Source: Magnaporthiopsis rhizophila (Eukaryota > Ascomycota > Sordariomycetes > Magnaporthales > Magnaporthaceae). From it: a stretch of 64,000 bases of DNA. Positions 1 through 9,751 of the stretch are shown here, piece by piece. Below the pieces are notes generated by a model. It was given only the letters and a program-made list of their open reading frames with translations. It did no database searches and was not told where the DNA came from. The first letter of the stretch is position 1. Each line of letters begins with the position of its first letter. A program made the translations under genes and the position numbers. Location: NCBI GenBank assembly GCA_003049465.1, contig PYSS01000089.1, positions 103,195 to 167,194 of the forward strand, given 5' to 3'.

Positions 1-1850
1 GTAAATAAAAGCGCTATTTTGCTAAAATTTCGGATAAATTATCGGTAAAAGTTTAAAAAATTCAAAAAGTTTTATATTTTTTTAATAGTGGTTAATTTTG
101 GTTATTTTTTTTATAACTTATACCTTTTTAGGTTTTATCCATATTTGGCCTGGCATAATTATACATTTTAAAAAAACGATTTTCCGTATATGCTATATAT
201 ATTTTTCGGGTTTAATTAAAAAATTTGCATTTTGCAGCTTTTGCGAAACTTTATATATATATTTTTTATATTTTTTTAGCATTTCCGAAAAAATTAAGAT
301 ATTATCCAAATAAGCAAATATAAAAATATTTAAATATTTTTGCAATATATGATTAATTATCCGCTGAAATATGGTTAATATATTAATAAATCCGAAAATT
401 ATTACTAATAATTTATATATTCCTAACCGGATTTGGAACGATTTTTTATTTGTTTTTTTTAATTTTTAACAAATTATATATTTTGTATACATTTAAAATC
501 GTAAATTATTTAATTTTATCGAATTTGTTTTGAAATTTATTAATAACAAGTAAAAAATATCGATCTTTTATTATAGTTTTATTTAATAAATAATAATCTA
601 TATATATTTGTTTTTTTCCATTTTTTTTAAAACCAATAATATTTTATATTTTATAAAAAAATCCAAAGGTTAAATAATACCTTATTTTAGGTTTTCTGTA
701 AATTATTTTCGTAATAATTTTTGTTATTTGGGGTTTAACCAGTACAATTTTTGGTAATGAAATTATATTTTTGGTTTAAGCTTAATTTTATAATCGAATA
801 ATTAGTATTTTGGAAATTTTATTTCTAATTTTTTCTGAAACAATTTTTAATATTAATAGTATTTTTAGGAATATTTTTTAAATATTAGCGTATTTATTTG
901 TTAAGCGGATTATAATGTTGGTTGCAATTTTTTACTGTTTTTATTATTTAATTATTAATTTTGGTTATATCTTTTTTTAAATCGTAATTTTGGTTATAAT
1001 TTTTTTTATAATTTTATTTTTATTTTTGGGATTTTTTGCTATTAACGCCGATATTGCCTAATAATTATAAATTTATCGGTGCAATTTGCCAGGATTAATT
1101 ACCAAATTTTGCTATTATTATAGCAATTCTATTTGGCTTTTATTTTTTATGGTCCGTGGCCCGTGGTTATTGGGTTTCTTGTTTTCCGATAATAATTTCC
1201 TTTATTGGGTTTTTTTCCGAAACCCAATTTATTAAAGAATTAAACTTTTTAAATTAGGGGAAACCCAAAATTATATTTTTTTTAATATTTATAATATCCA
1301 CCATAATTTTACAAATTTTTCCTAAAATTTTAAACCTAAATCGTTTTGCTTTTGAATTAATTATTTTATTATTATAAATAATTGGTTTTTTTTTACGGTT
1401 TTAAAACTGTATGGTTATTATTTTTAATATATCGGTATGTTATATTTTGTTATTGTTTTTGGTGCAATATAATTTTTGTTAAATCCGTAATTAATTATTA
1501 CTATTAATTATTATCCTTATTATTTAATTATCTTTTTAATATAAAGTGGATAATTGTTTATGGTTTTTGTTAGAATTTTTTTAATTTGTTTTTTTTTGTT
1601 TATACCAGGCCCTTATTCCGGTAAGATACCCTAATTTTTTGGCTTGTACTAATAGCCGGGGTAAAGCCGTCCAATCTGCTCATATTTGGCTTTTTTTTCG
1701 GCATAATGCTTATATTTTGCTTTTTTACAAATATAATGCAACAATAACCCTTGTATATATATTATAAAATAATAAAATACTGGGGCGAATATTGTTATTT
1801 TTTAATACGGTTATATAATATAATCTGCTATTTAAATAATTGCTATTTCT
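1..1850 (-). pseudogene. pol remnant of element D (protease and reverse transcriptase)
   Basis: Around 150-330 the minus strand reads through the catalytic loop of a gypsy reverse transcriptase, with AYLDNILIFSE (YLDD changed to YLDN, a G-to-A product) followed by a region with the LLIKPEK-type pattern. Further right (about 1340-1500) a degraded aspartic protease is inferred by comparison with element B, which still shows IDCGA. The rest of pol is off the window. Many stops make it non-functional. Confidence 0.65.
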
Positions 1851-3838
1851 GCCTGGACAGGTTTTGAAGCTTTTTATTATTTTTTATTAAAAATTAGTTA
1901 TTTTTTAATTTTTTGGGCAAATGGTTACTGCAGGCGTGATATAAGCATTTTGCTCAAAAAATCCCAGCATACCCGGGGTTATTTGCCGCCAGATTTTTAT
2001 AATGCTTTTTAATTATATAATTTTGCTAGTACAGAAATGGGATATTTTCCTAATATTATATTTAATATATATTTTTTTTGTGATAAATAATGGTTTGGTT
2101 ATTTTGGCTTTAGTTTAGGCGCTGTTTATCATGTATTATTGCAGGCACCCTGCGGTACAGCTTGCAATTTCCGGATTTTTCCGGGTTATTGGATTATATT
2201 TCGAATAATACGTATACTGGCATTTTATGGATATAAATATAAACCTTTTGGTAAAATATTTTGTTCTTGTTTTTAAGTATGGTGCGCGTTTTTCTTTTGT
2301 TTGTTATTTCGGTGCATTGCTTTTTCTGTTTTTTGGGGCCTTTTTTTACAAATGCCTAAATTTACCCAATTCGAGGTTCTTATTTTTTAGCCTTTTAATT
2401 AGATATATTTGTCCAAACAATTTTTAGTTGAGGCTTTTTTTTTATTAAAAGCGCTTGGTATTTTTTTCTGGGTTAATAGCCCTTTAAAAATTACTAAAAC
2501 CTGCTAAAAAACGTGCTATTCTTTTTATAAGGTTTCGGTATTACTTTTAATAAGTACACCAGCCACTTTTGGTGTTTTTTGCTTTTTTAATTCTTTAAAT
2601 TCGGTGATTATAAGCATTTCCCCTAACCTACCGTTTTTTGGCTCCTTGGGTTCCTTTATTTTTTTGTTTTTACATTTATTATAGTTAAACCTTGGCCAGT
2701 GGATCTGCCGGGTAACTGTAACCCTTTGTTAAAGGCACCAGCCTGTTTTGTCATTATCTAATTTATACGTAAAGTATTTATTATTAAAACAATATATCCA
2801 GCTATATAAAGCTCCGGAATATAGGGTTTTTTTGGTCCACGCATTGGATAATTGCGAACTGTTATTATTTTTAGGGACAGTCCTTTTTAATATATCTTTA
2901 TTATCCGTATTTAAAACACCCTCCGTTTTTAGCATTTTGCTATTTAACATATTTCTGTTTTTTATGCTATTTCTTTTTGCTATTAAAAGTATGTGGCCCT
3001 TGCAAATAAATTTATAAATCCTGAATATATTTTATATATAATGTATTATTATTATCTGGTTTTTTTGGTTTATTTTATTGCTTTATTACGCTGGCTAGGG
3101 TTACTAAACCTTTTTTTCCGGTATCGTTCGTATAGTTTATTATTAATACGAACGGTTTTAATAATATAATTAACGAATCCTTAGGCTTTTTTCCTTGGCC
3201 AGTTTATCCTTTATATTATTTTTTAACCCTTAATAAAACTGAAACATTTTAATATTTTCCGTCCACTTAAATTTATTGACAAATTGCTGGAATTTAGCGG
3301 CATAAATAAATACTGGTCCTTTTTAATGCAATTAAAATAATTTTTTTTCAGCTACTTGCTTTTTATCCACCTGCCCAAACATTTTAGCAACTTTTTCGCC
3401 AAATTTATTAAAATCCGCAAATATTAGCTTGGTAATCTTGCTTAATTTGTTATTTTCTTTAAAATAATCGGCCTATACAGGTTTAAATTAATTTTTAATT
3501 TTGCTATTAAAGCGGGTGGCAGCATAAGCCACTTTTTAATAATCGTTTTAAAAATTGTCCTGATAAAACTTAAAGTAATTTTTATATTTTATAAAAACAA
3601 TTTTAAATTTACTTTCCTTTTTATCGTACTTATCCGGAATAGGAAACTTATAAGCTGAAATTATTTTGGGCATTTTTTTTTAAATTTTTCGAACTTTTTG
3701 ATGAGAATTTTCAAAACCGTAACAGGATTATTATAATCTTTGCTATCGATAATAATAATTTCAATTTTTTTAGCTGCGATTAATATGATTGCTTTATTAT
3801 TTGTACCTTTGGTAGGTGCTGAACAGGATCAGTTAAAA
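1850..3838 (-). pseudogene. gag remnant of element D
   Basis: This stretch lies between the 5' LTR and the protease/RT remnants, the normal place of gag. Reading frames are short and broken. Pieces such as the 73-codon frame at 2729-2950 have no catalytic motif, but the DNA matches the same region of element C (about 32,300-34,300) closely, including the text near 2740-2950 against 33,210-33,440. No intact CCHC zinc knuckle can be seen, possibly because Cys codons (TGC/TGT) become TAC/TAT under RIP. I infer gag from position and from the copy in C. Confidence 0.55.
3828..3836 (-). promoter_or_regulatory. Candidate primer-binding site of element D
   Basis: Reading the minus strand away from the 5' LTR, two bases (TT) are followed by TTAACTGAT. 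A tRNA primer site would be expected to start with TGG, and none is here. The nonamer is complementary to ATCAGTTAA, which is present inside the better preserved LTRs of C and E about 56 bp below a TATA box. This is the arrangement expected for self-priming; see the finding on priming. Confidence 0.45.
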
Positions 3839-4375
3839 TATTATAATTACAGGCCTTTTATTCCTAGGATAAAATATTTAAAAGCGGTGTTAAGCAGTAC
3901 TGGGTTGCAAAATTGCCTTATATATAATCTGGGGGTCTGGTAAAAACGCTGTTTGTTATTATTTGCCCAAAGGAATATTTTGGAGCTAATTTAGGTTAAT
4001 TAATACCGAAATTTTAATCAAAATTACCTGTTTGCCCGGAGGTTTTGCCCTTATTTATAGGCGGACAACCTCCTTATTAGGTTCCTTAATTTATAATTTG
4101 TGAGGTAGATTATAAATCACCTTTCCTGATCTGTAATTTGTAAGGCAGATTACAAATCACCTTTCCTGATCTGTAATTTTTAAGGCAAATTACAGATCAT
4201 TTTTCCTAATCTGTAATTTGTGAGGCAGATCACAGATTATTTTAATGTTACGTAACTCTCCTCACAGCCTGGCTTTGGCCGCTGGGCCTTTGGCCGGTGC
4301 AATTGCGGGGTAAAGGCGTTCTGTTGGGGCTTAGCCTCCCAACCCTTCTATCCCCTGCCAGCTATGGTTGTAACA
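3839..4375 (-). repeat. 5' LTR of element D (537 bp)
   Basis: The left end is TATTATAATT, a mutated TGTTAC-type LTR terminus, and the right end is GGTTGTAACA. The central part (about 4079-4235) holds four copies of a roughly 40-bp unit, each partly palindromic and built around TCTGTAATTTG / CAGATTACA. The outer parts are shared with the LTRs of A, B, C and E while this centre is specific to D. On the minus strand a TATA-like CCTATAAATAAGG lies in the U3 region. Confidence 0.85.
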
Positions 4376-5375
4376 ATAATATCCTAATAATAATAAATAG
4401 GCTTATCAAATACGCCCTATTTTTACCTTATAAAAAAAGCAGCAATATTACGGAATTGGCATATATTTTTATTAGGAACGTAATGTCGGAATATGGAATA
4501 TTTAACAAGTTAGTTACGGACCGAAATAAACCATTTATTAGCAAATTCTGAAAAGCTTTAATAGCCAAACTCGGAGCAAAATATGCGCTATTAACAGCTT
4601 ATTATTCCGAAACGGATAAATAAACGGAGCAAATAAACCAAATTATAAAACAGTATTTATACTATTATATTAATTACAAACAAATTAACTAGGTATAACT
4701 ATTTCCTATAGTTCAGTTTGTTTATAACAGTTCGGTACACAAAAGTATAAAGGTTACCCCGTTTTCCGCGAATTATGGGTTTATACTTACGGTATACAAA
4801 AAACCCAGGGCAGGAAAAAGCACTTTAATAGCAAAAAAACAGGTTATTAAAATAACTAAACTATATAAATACCTGCAAAAAAAGCTCGAAAAATTTCAAA
4901 AACGCATATTTACCCAAACAAATAAAAAAAAGGCTCGAAAAACCAACCTTTAAAAAAAGGAATAGCATTTATTTTTGCGCTGTAATATTAAAACAAAACG
5001 GCCAAATAATAAACTGGATTACAAAAAATTCGGACCGTTTAAAATTAAAAAAGTAATTTTACCAGTTAATTATAAATTTTAATTACCGCTAATTATAAAA
5101 ATCCATTTTATTTTTTATATTTTTTTACTGGAACCAGCACTGCCTGGGTCGAAAAGTACGGAGTTAGTGGAAATTAATCCAAATTAGGAATGGAAGGTTA
5201 AAATTTTTTTAATAATAAGGTATATTACTGCAAGCAATAATATTTGGTTAAATTGGCAGGATAGGGGCATAAATATAATATATAGGAAAAAAAACAAACT
5301 TTATAAACTGCTAGAAGGTTTTATAAAAGTATCGGCAGAAACAATTGCAAAGGAATTAGCAAAAAAAACGCATTA
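4376..5375 (+). pseudogene. Integrase and chromodomain remnant of element E
   Basis: The start reads as an integrase catalytic core (pattern INRLIKYALFLPYKK, then EYGIFNKLVTDRNKPFISKF with the typical D before the RNKPF segment), then AKYALLTAYY and a QINQIIKQY-like stretch after one stop. Near 5190-5340 follows a chromodomain with WKVKIFLIIRYI and YLVKLAG-like segments, the usual C-terminal targeting domain of fungal chromoviruses. In-frame TGA and TAA codons break it in several places. The first part of the core is cut off by the insertion of element D. Confidence 0.8.
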
Positions 5376-5415
5376 AATAAGCAAAAAGGCGTGAATTTTT
5401 CCGCTTATTTGATTA

Positions 5416-5487
5416 GGTTGCACTAAAAATCGAACCCAAAACCTTTTAGTTAAAAGAACAAACCCGCTATTATTATGTTATGCAATT
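5416..5487 (-). other. tRNA-like sequence inside element E (72 nt)
   Basis: On the minus strand the segment starts with AATTGCA and ends with TGCAACC, which pair as a 7-bp acceptor stem if the first two A are G changed by RIP. An A-box-like TAACATAATAATAG, an anticodon-arm region containing CTTTTAA, a five-base AGGTT variable loop and the T arm TTGGGTTCGATTTTTAG follow at tRNA spacing. Total length is 72 nt. The CTTTTAA loop would give anticodon UUU (Lys), but the anticodon stem pairs poorly, so the isotype is unsure. Element B has a homologous copy at the same place. It is part of the transposon and too mutated to be a working tRNA. Confidence 0.6.
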
Positions 5488-5515
5488 AAAAAAAAGGTGT
5501 TAAAAGCTTTATAAT

Positions 5516-6177
5516 TTACCCGGTTAAAGAAAACAAACAGGTTAAAATCCGAATTAATCCCAAACTTGTTCCAGCCAAATAATAAGGAAAAGTTGGGGGC
5601 CGGAAGGTTAAAAGGTGCAACAGAAAGCTATATGGCTGTTTTTTCGGCTTTTTTTTGTTTTATATGTTTCAGTTTCTTAATATTGCCAATTTTGCGCCGG
5701 ATAACACGGGTTAATTTTTTTCGCCATTATTTTTTTTGTTTCCGCAAATGCTTGATTTTGGCCAAAAAAAACCCGTAATTTTTCTTTGGCAATTTCCAGT
5801 TTCATTTCCAGGCGAGAGTGCTGGGCACTATAAAAAAAAAGGTTTTTAAATAACGGATTTAGGATATTGCAAAAAGAACGGTTAATACGGAGGCATTATA
5901 TGCAATAAAAAAGTTCTGAGGAAAAGCAAAATATTTTTTACGCTTAAGAATTTCGTGGCAGTAAAAATAAAAAGGTATAGGAAAAACAAAAGCAAAAACT
6001 GCGAAAAGCAGGTTTTTATAATATAATAATAACAAAATAATAGGTTTTTTTTAAAAACCCGACCAAATATTTTATTAAAATCCAAAAAATAGCACAATAG
6101 TAAAAAAACATTTACCAAATAAAAAAACCAGGTTGCAAAAATGGCCAAAAAAATTTGGCCTAAAAAAAAGAACCTGG
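5516..6177 (-). pseudogene. Antisense coiled-coil ORF remnant of element E
   Basis: Reading against the direction of pol, the frame contains HLRKQKK, then a basic helical stretch (KLTRVIRRKIGNIKKL) and KQKKAEKTAI, which aligns with the antisense frames in A (12454-12927), B (24547-25152) and C (28150-28717). Several stops interrupt it, and its N-terminal part (about 5882-6177) has become hydrophobic through C-to-T change. The function is unknown. The Lys/Arg/Glu-rich helix ending in a proline-rich tail resembles the C-terminal tails of some fungal DDE transposases, which is an impression and not an alignment. Confidence 0.55.
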
Positions 6178-6625
6178 TATTATAATTATAACTGGCAAAA
6201 GGCAGAAAAGCTAGGATTAAACCCCAACATAATACTTTTATCCCGCACTTATAAAAGCCAAGGCCAAATAAGCAAGGCCAAAATGGCAAGGTTATATAAC
6301 CCAGGGTAATTTGTAATTTATTGGCAAATTACAAATCAAAAAAAATAATTTGTAATTTATTTGCAAATTATAGATTAAGGAACCTAATAAAAAGGTTGTC
6401 CGTTTATAAATAAGGGCAAAACCTCCGGGCAAAACAAATAGTTTTAACTGAGGCTTCGGCATCAGTTAACCTAAATTAGCTCCAAAGCACCCCTTTGGGT
6501 AAGCAATAACAGACAACCGTTCTACCAGACCCCAGATCATGTGCAAGGCGACCTTGCGACCCAGTACTGCTCAACACCGCCCCTAGGTGCCCTACCCTAG
6601 GAGCAGAAGGCCTGTGATTGTAACA
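6178..6625 (+). repeat. 3' LTR of element E (448 bp)
   Basis: It starts TATTATAATTATAACTGGC (RIP form of the TGTTACGACCA-type end) and ends GATTGTAACA. It contains a TATAAATA box at 6405-6412 and ATCAGTTAA at 6461-6469, 56 bp below. The centre carries two copies of an AATTTGTAATTTATT-containing palindromic unit. The last 200 bp are notably richer in G and C than the rest of the element, so RIP has hit this end lightly. Confidence 0.85.
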
Positions 6626-6841
6626 CCAAGGTACTAATGGATCGCCACGTTTCATTTCCGTCTCCAAGCACCTTTTTGGTAACATTCTAGACATGAGGCC
6701 GGTAAGAAGGATATTCGATAATTAACTAGCAAAAACATTAGGAGCTTTTGTGGTTGGTCACAGATGTGAACCTCAGGGGCAAGCCAGTGATGTCACTGAT
6801 GTGATTACTACCTAATTATTAGCTCCAGACCCGTTCACAGT

Positions 6842-8620
6842 TCAAAGACCACACATCGCCACAACCACCGACTCTGATCCCTCCTCCCCGCTCACGTCAC
6901 CAACGTAACCCAGCCTTCCCTTGCCGACCTTTGCAAACGCGACGGCAGTATCCGTGGCGTTATTATCCGCGACGTACACGCGTGCGGACTCGCCGACATT
7001 CTGGAGGAAGACAGCCTTGAGGCTGTACGCACGAGGGAGCTCGAGCTGCCCCGCTGTGCCGGTGCTGTCCAAAATTTTGCTGCACAGCTTGGCCGTCGCC
7101 CAGAGATCGGCGCCAGTCTTCCAGGGCAAACCGATCGTGGCAAACATGCGATTGAGTTCGGCGGGTCTGGCCATGGCGCTGAACAGTCCCCCGAGGATGA
7201 CCGTGGCTCCGGCCCGGAGACGGTCGATGACGCGGTCCCAAACTTTTGGTATACGGGCAATGGCCGCATCGGCCACCAAGATGATGGATGGGGGCGGGCT
7301 CTGGTCGAGCCTCGCCAGCGCGCCCTTGGTCGACGTCTCTCGATGCACCGAGGCCTTGGAGTTGAGACGGGGGATCAAAGCCCCATGAATCTCGCCAGAC
7401 AACTCCTCCTGATGGCGTTGCTTCTCCAGGCAGAGCATGAGGACCTGAGGCCGCTGGGCGGCTCTTCCGGTGGCATGGTACTCTCCGGAGACGGCATTGT
7501 TATATTCAAGGAGGCCATGACCAGAGACTGCGACGAGATTGAGAGCCTGGGCCTCTATCATCGCGCCTGCACCCACCGACTCATCCCACGCGCGCTTGGT
7601 GTGGTAGAGCACGAGCTCTGCCTCCTCGGCAAATCCGAAACTGCTCGCAGCAGACGAGGTAGCTCCCGCTCCTTGCTCGTGCTGGTGTAGACATTCCCAA
7701 ACTTGTGGGTTCTTATCGTGAACCATTTTGTAGGCACTGCGGTACTGGCCAGTGAGACGCTTGAGGCTGGACGAAATGTCGTAGGTGCCCATGCTCTGCA
7801 CCTTGGCCTGCACGAGGCTTCCGACCGGGCGCGCGAGCTTGGGGAGGAGTGGAGGGCCCTCTGCTGGGTGCTCTGCCTCGCATGCGGAAAGGTCGAGGAG
7901 AAGACGGGCTTTGAGAAGAGCGACTGCGACGGCGTGTGCTTTGCTGAGCTCTTGGCCGTCGAAGACGTCGATATCCTCAAAGGGGTCTGCGCCCCTGATA
8001 TTGAGGTGCAGCGAGCCGGCGTTGCCTACGTCGTAGTTCAGGTCGGCGCCGTCGGTAGCCCACCACTTGAGAAAGGTGTAGCACTCTTGCTCTTGGCCGA
8101 GGCGAAGCATCAGGAAGGGGATTATATCTCGTACGCCAAGGTTATCGGCGCGGCAGAGGCGCAACATGTCGGTGAAATGGTCAAGTGCCGTCTTTACCGC
8201 GTCGACATTGTTGATCTTGTGCAGGGCGTCGGCGGCGGCAAAGCGCGCTCTCATGTAGTTTCGAGTTTCGGCGGTGCTCCAGAAATAGCCGACGGATGTG
8301 CTGAAAACGTCTGTCGGCATGAACATGTCGTCTGGGCGAGCACGGAGCTTGGCTTCCTCATCCTGGGGAGCCTGGCGAGTCTTCGCGATGGCGGTGCAGG
8401 ACGCCTTGTGATGTTGTCTGTGGTCCATCTGGTGCTCCTTGCTGCAGTAGTGGACGACCAGGCACCCACCGCAGCGCAGTAAGCCGCTGCTTGACGAGCA
8501 TACAGCGCAGCCCCGAGGCGCGAGACTGGAAGTTGTCTCCATGGTTGACGATGGGCTGATCGGGATTCTCGGTTCCAAAGAAGCGTTGATATCAAGAGGT
8601 GTACCAAAAATTTGCATCAT
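6842..8620 (-). CDS. MYND-type zinc finger protein, 592 aa
   Basis: A single uninterrupted frame of 592 residues. Residues about 38-75 form a MYND zinc finger, with CAVC, then CGGC, then HYCSKEHQ and HHKASC giving the seven Cys and one His ligands. MYND fingers bind proline-rich partner peptides, so a regulatory protein-protein role is likely. The middle is helical and unrecognised. The last 150 residues (from about 440) alternate hydrophobic strands and glycines (VILGGLFSAMARP, GKGRLGYVGDVSG), like a ThuA or glutamine-amidotransferase-type fold, which is an inference. A second Met at residue 27 (METTSS) could be the start, and it lies just before the finger. The stop is 216 bp from the LTR of element E, yet the gene shows no RIP damage. 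Confidence 0.85.
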   Translation of the reverse strand: MMQIFGTPLDINASLEPRIPISPSSTMETTSSLAPRGCAVCSSSSGLLRCGGCLVVHYCSKEHQMDHRQHHKASCTAIAKTRQAPQDEEAKLRARPDDMFMPTDVFSTSVGYFWSTAETRNYMRARFAAADALHKINNVDAVKTALDHFTDMLRLCRADNLGVRDIIPFLMLRLGQEQECYTFLKWWATDGADLNYDVGNAGSLHLNIRGADPFEDIDVFDGQELSKAHAVAVALLKARLLLDLSACEAEHPAEGPPLLPKLARPVGSLVQAKVQSMGTYDISSSLKRLTGQYRSAYKMVHDKNPQVWECLHQHEQGAGATSSAASSFGFAEEAELVLYHTKRAWDESVGAGAMIEAQALNLVAVSGHGLLEYNNAVSGEYHATGRAAQRPQVLMLCLEKQRHQEELSGEIHGALIPRLNSKASVHRETSTKGALARLDQSPPPSIILVADAAIARIPKVWDRVIDRLRAGATVILGGLFSAMARPAELNRMFATIGLPWKTGADLWATAKLCSKILDSTGTAGQLELPRAYSLKAVFLQNVGESARVYVADNNATDTAVAFAKVGKGRLGYVGDVSGEEGSESVVVAMCGL

Positions 8621-9052
8621 ATCTGGTCAGGCAGCGGGAGGATGGCAGATGGACAGGAGAAGGCGGGGCGGCCCACCGATGAATGGAAGGCAGGACCGAC
8701 CTGAACGCGTCCGAGGTGCGCAGTTCAGTTTAGGGCAGGAGCGGTACACGGGCACGGGTATGTTGGTCTAAATGGCCGCGGCTCGCCGCACTAATTAACG
8801 AAACGACTCTTCAACCCCCTCCTGTGGCGCTGTAGCCTTCTCTTCCAACCCTGTCGATCAGGGTTGCGGGCCGACGCCACAGTATTCGGATACGGATAGG
8901 TGGAAATGGATTGAGGGTGAAATATCTGGTTTTCTGCTGCTCTACCTAATTACGTGTATCGCCTGCCCGAGGGGCTCTCCGATGACTGGCCGCCCCGCGA
9001 TGCACCATGTCCCGCGTTGTCACGAGTATTCCATGTGGCATTCCCTCCCTGC
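8621..9052. other. Intergenic, no gene seen
   Basis: This GC-rich stretch lies upstream of the MYND gene and would contain its promoter. No convincing frame, RNA or repeat was seen. Confidence 0.5.
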
Positions 9053-9600
9053 TCATCCCATCAAGATCGCAGTCCCGAGCAGCAGAAGGATCCCCCACAC
9101 AGAGACGCTTGGCGCTCGTGAAGGCGGCGCGCCGCTGGAAAACGCCGCCTGGCAGCTGATGACGTACGGGTCAGGCCAGATGCCTTCGTTGTCTCCTTTC
9201 CCCCACTCCCAGGGCGGACTGCCATCCTCGGCGCGTTTTACGCAGTGGAGCAGGTCCAGCATCTCCCTCGCCGTTGTCTTGGTGCCATAGCCAGTGACAT
9301 TACACGACCAGCCGCACAGGTTCATGTAGCTGTGGATGTTGTTGTAGAGCTAGAGAGTCGACTCTTCGACCTTGCAGCACGCGGCCAGACGCCGCGTCGC
9401 GTTTGCTGCGAGCGCGTCGGTGCGGTAGCGGCCGCTGCAGACGACATTGGATTCGAGCCACGACCTGCCTCCCATTTATGGTACTTGAAGAGGTCGTTAC
9501 ACATGGGCTGGACGCAGCCTGTCTCGGTGGGCGAAGTGCATGTCGCCGAAGCCGTTCCCGTAGAGCGGGTAGTGGTGACACTCATCTTGGGATTCTCTTG
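9053..9600 (-). pseudogene. Remnant of a cysteine-rich, possibly GPI-anchored protein gene
   Basis: The minus strand carries fragments of one coding sequence in changing frames. The 3' fragment (9053-9325) has MNLCGWSCNVTGYG, then LLHCVKR, and ends in a short hydrophobic tail (VWGILLLLGTAILMG) like a GPI-anchor signal. Upstream in the same frame, after a TAG at 9350-9352, come VVCSGRYRTD and RLAACCKVEE. A further upstream fragment with TGCVQPMCNDLFKYHK lies in a different frame. The regular Cys spacing suggests a secreted or surface protein. The TAG could be CAG changed by C-to-T. I do not recognise the family, and an unusual exon structure is an alternative to decay. Confidence 0.4.
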
Positions 9601-9751
9601 GCTCGGAGTGTACCGTGGGAACTGGGGGGGCGTCCTGGTTCAAGCCTGGCTTGTGCCAAAGTGGTCTGGACTGCGAGAAGAACGCTTTTGTCAGGTTGAA
9701 GTGGGTGCTCGAGGAGGCTTGGCGCTGGAGACGACAAGGCCTATCTATGTA

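Larger units (their letters stand above)
1..4375 (-). mobile_element. Element D: RIP-degraded Ty3/gypsy LTR retrotransposon, truncated by the left window edge
   Basis: This is a minus-strand LTR retrotransposon whose 5' LTR (3839-4375) lies at its right end; gag and pol remnants run leftwards and leave the window at base 1. It interrupts the integrase of plus-strand element E, which resumes at 4376. The first five bases of host sequence, ATAAT at 4376-4380, would be the target duplication, but the other copy is outside the window. Nearly every reading frame is broken by TAA or TAG, and text is strongly TpA-rich, as expected after RIP. The LTR ends (T[G/A]TTA...TAACA) match those of elements A, B, C and E, so all five are one related group. 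Confidence 0.85.
4376..6625 (+). mobile_element. Element E: 3' part of a RIP-degraded Ty3/gypsy chromovirus
   Basis: Plus-strand element, older than D, which sits in its integrase. Visible parts in order are integrase core (4376-5100), chromodomain (about 5180-5345), a tRNA-like sequence on the minus strand (5416-5487), an antisense coiled-coil frame (about 5516-6177), a polypurine tract ending in CCTAAAAAAAAGAACCTGG, and the 3' LTR (6178-6625). The 5' half is to the left of D, outside the window. The base composition changes from AT-rich to GC-rich exactly where the LTR ends. Confidence 0.85.

Noticed and set aside
4079..4235. CRISPR-like pattern of four regularly spaced repeats in the LTR of D
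   Set aside because: The repeats are contiguous palindromic units within an LTR of a eukaryotic transposon, with no spacers or cas genes.
4376..4380. ATAAT as the proven target duplication of element D
   Set aside because: The left end of D is outside the window, so the second copy cannot be seen.
7703..8482. 259-codon plus-strand frame opposite the MYND gene
   Set aside because: Shadow frame; the opposite strand encodes the zinc finger with correct Cys/His spacing.
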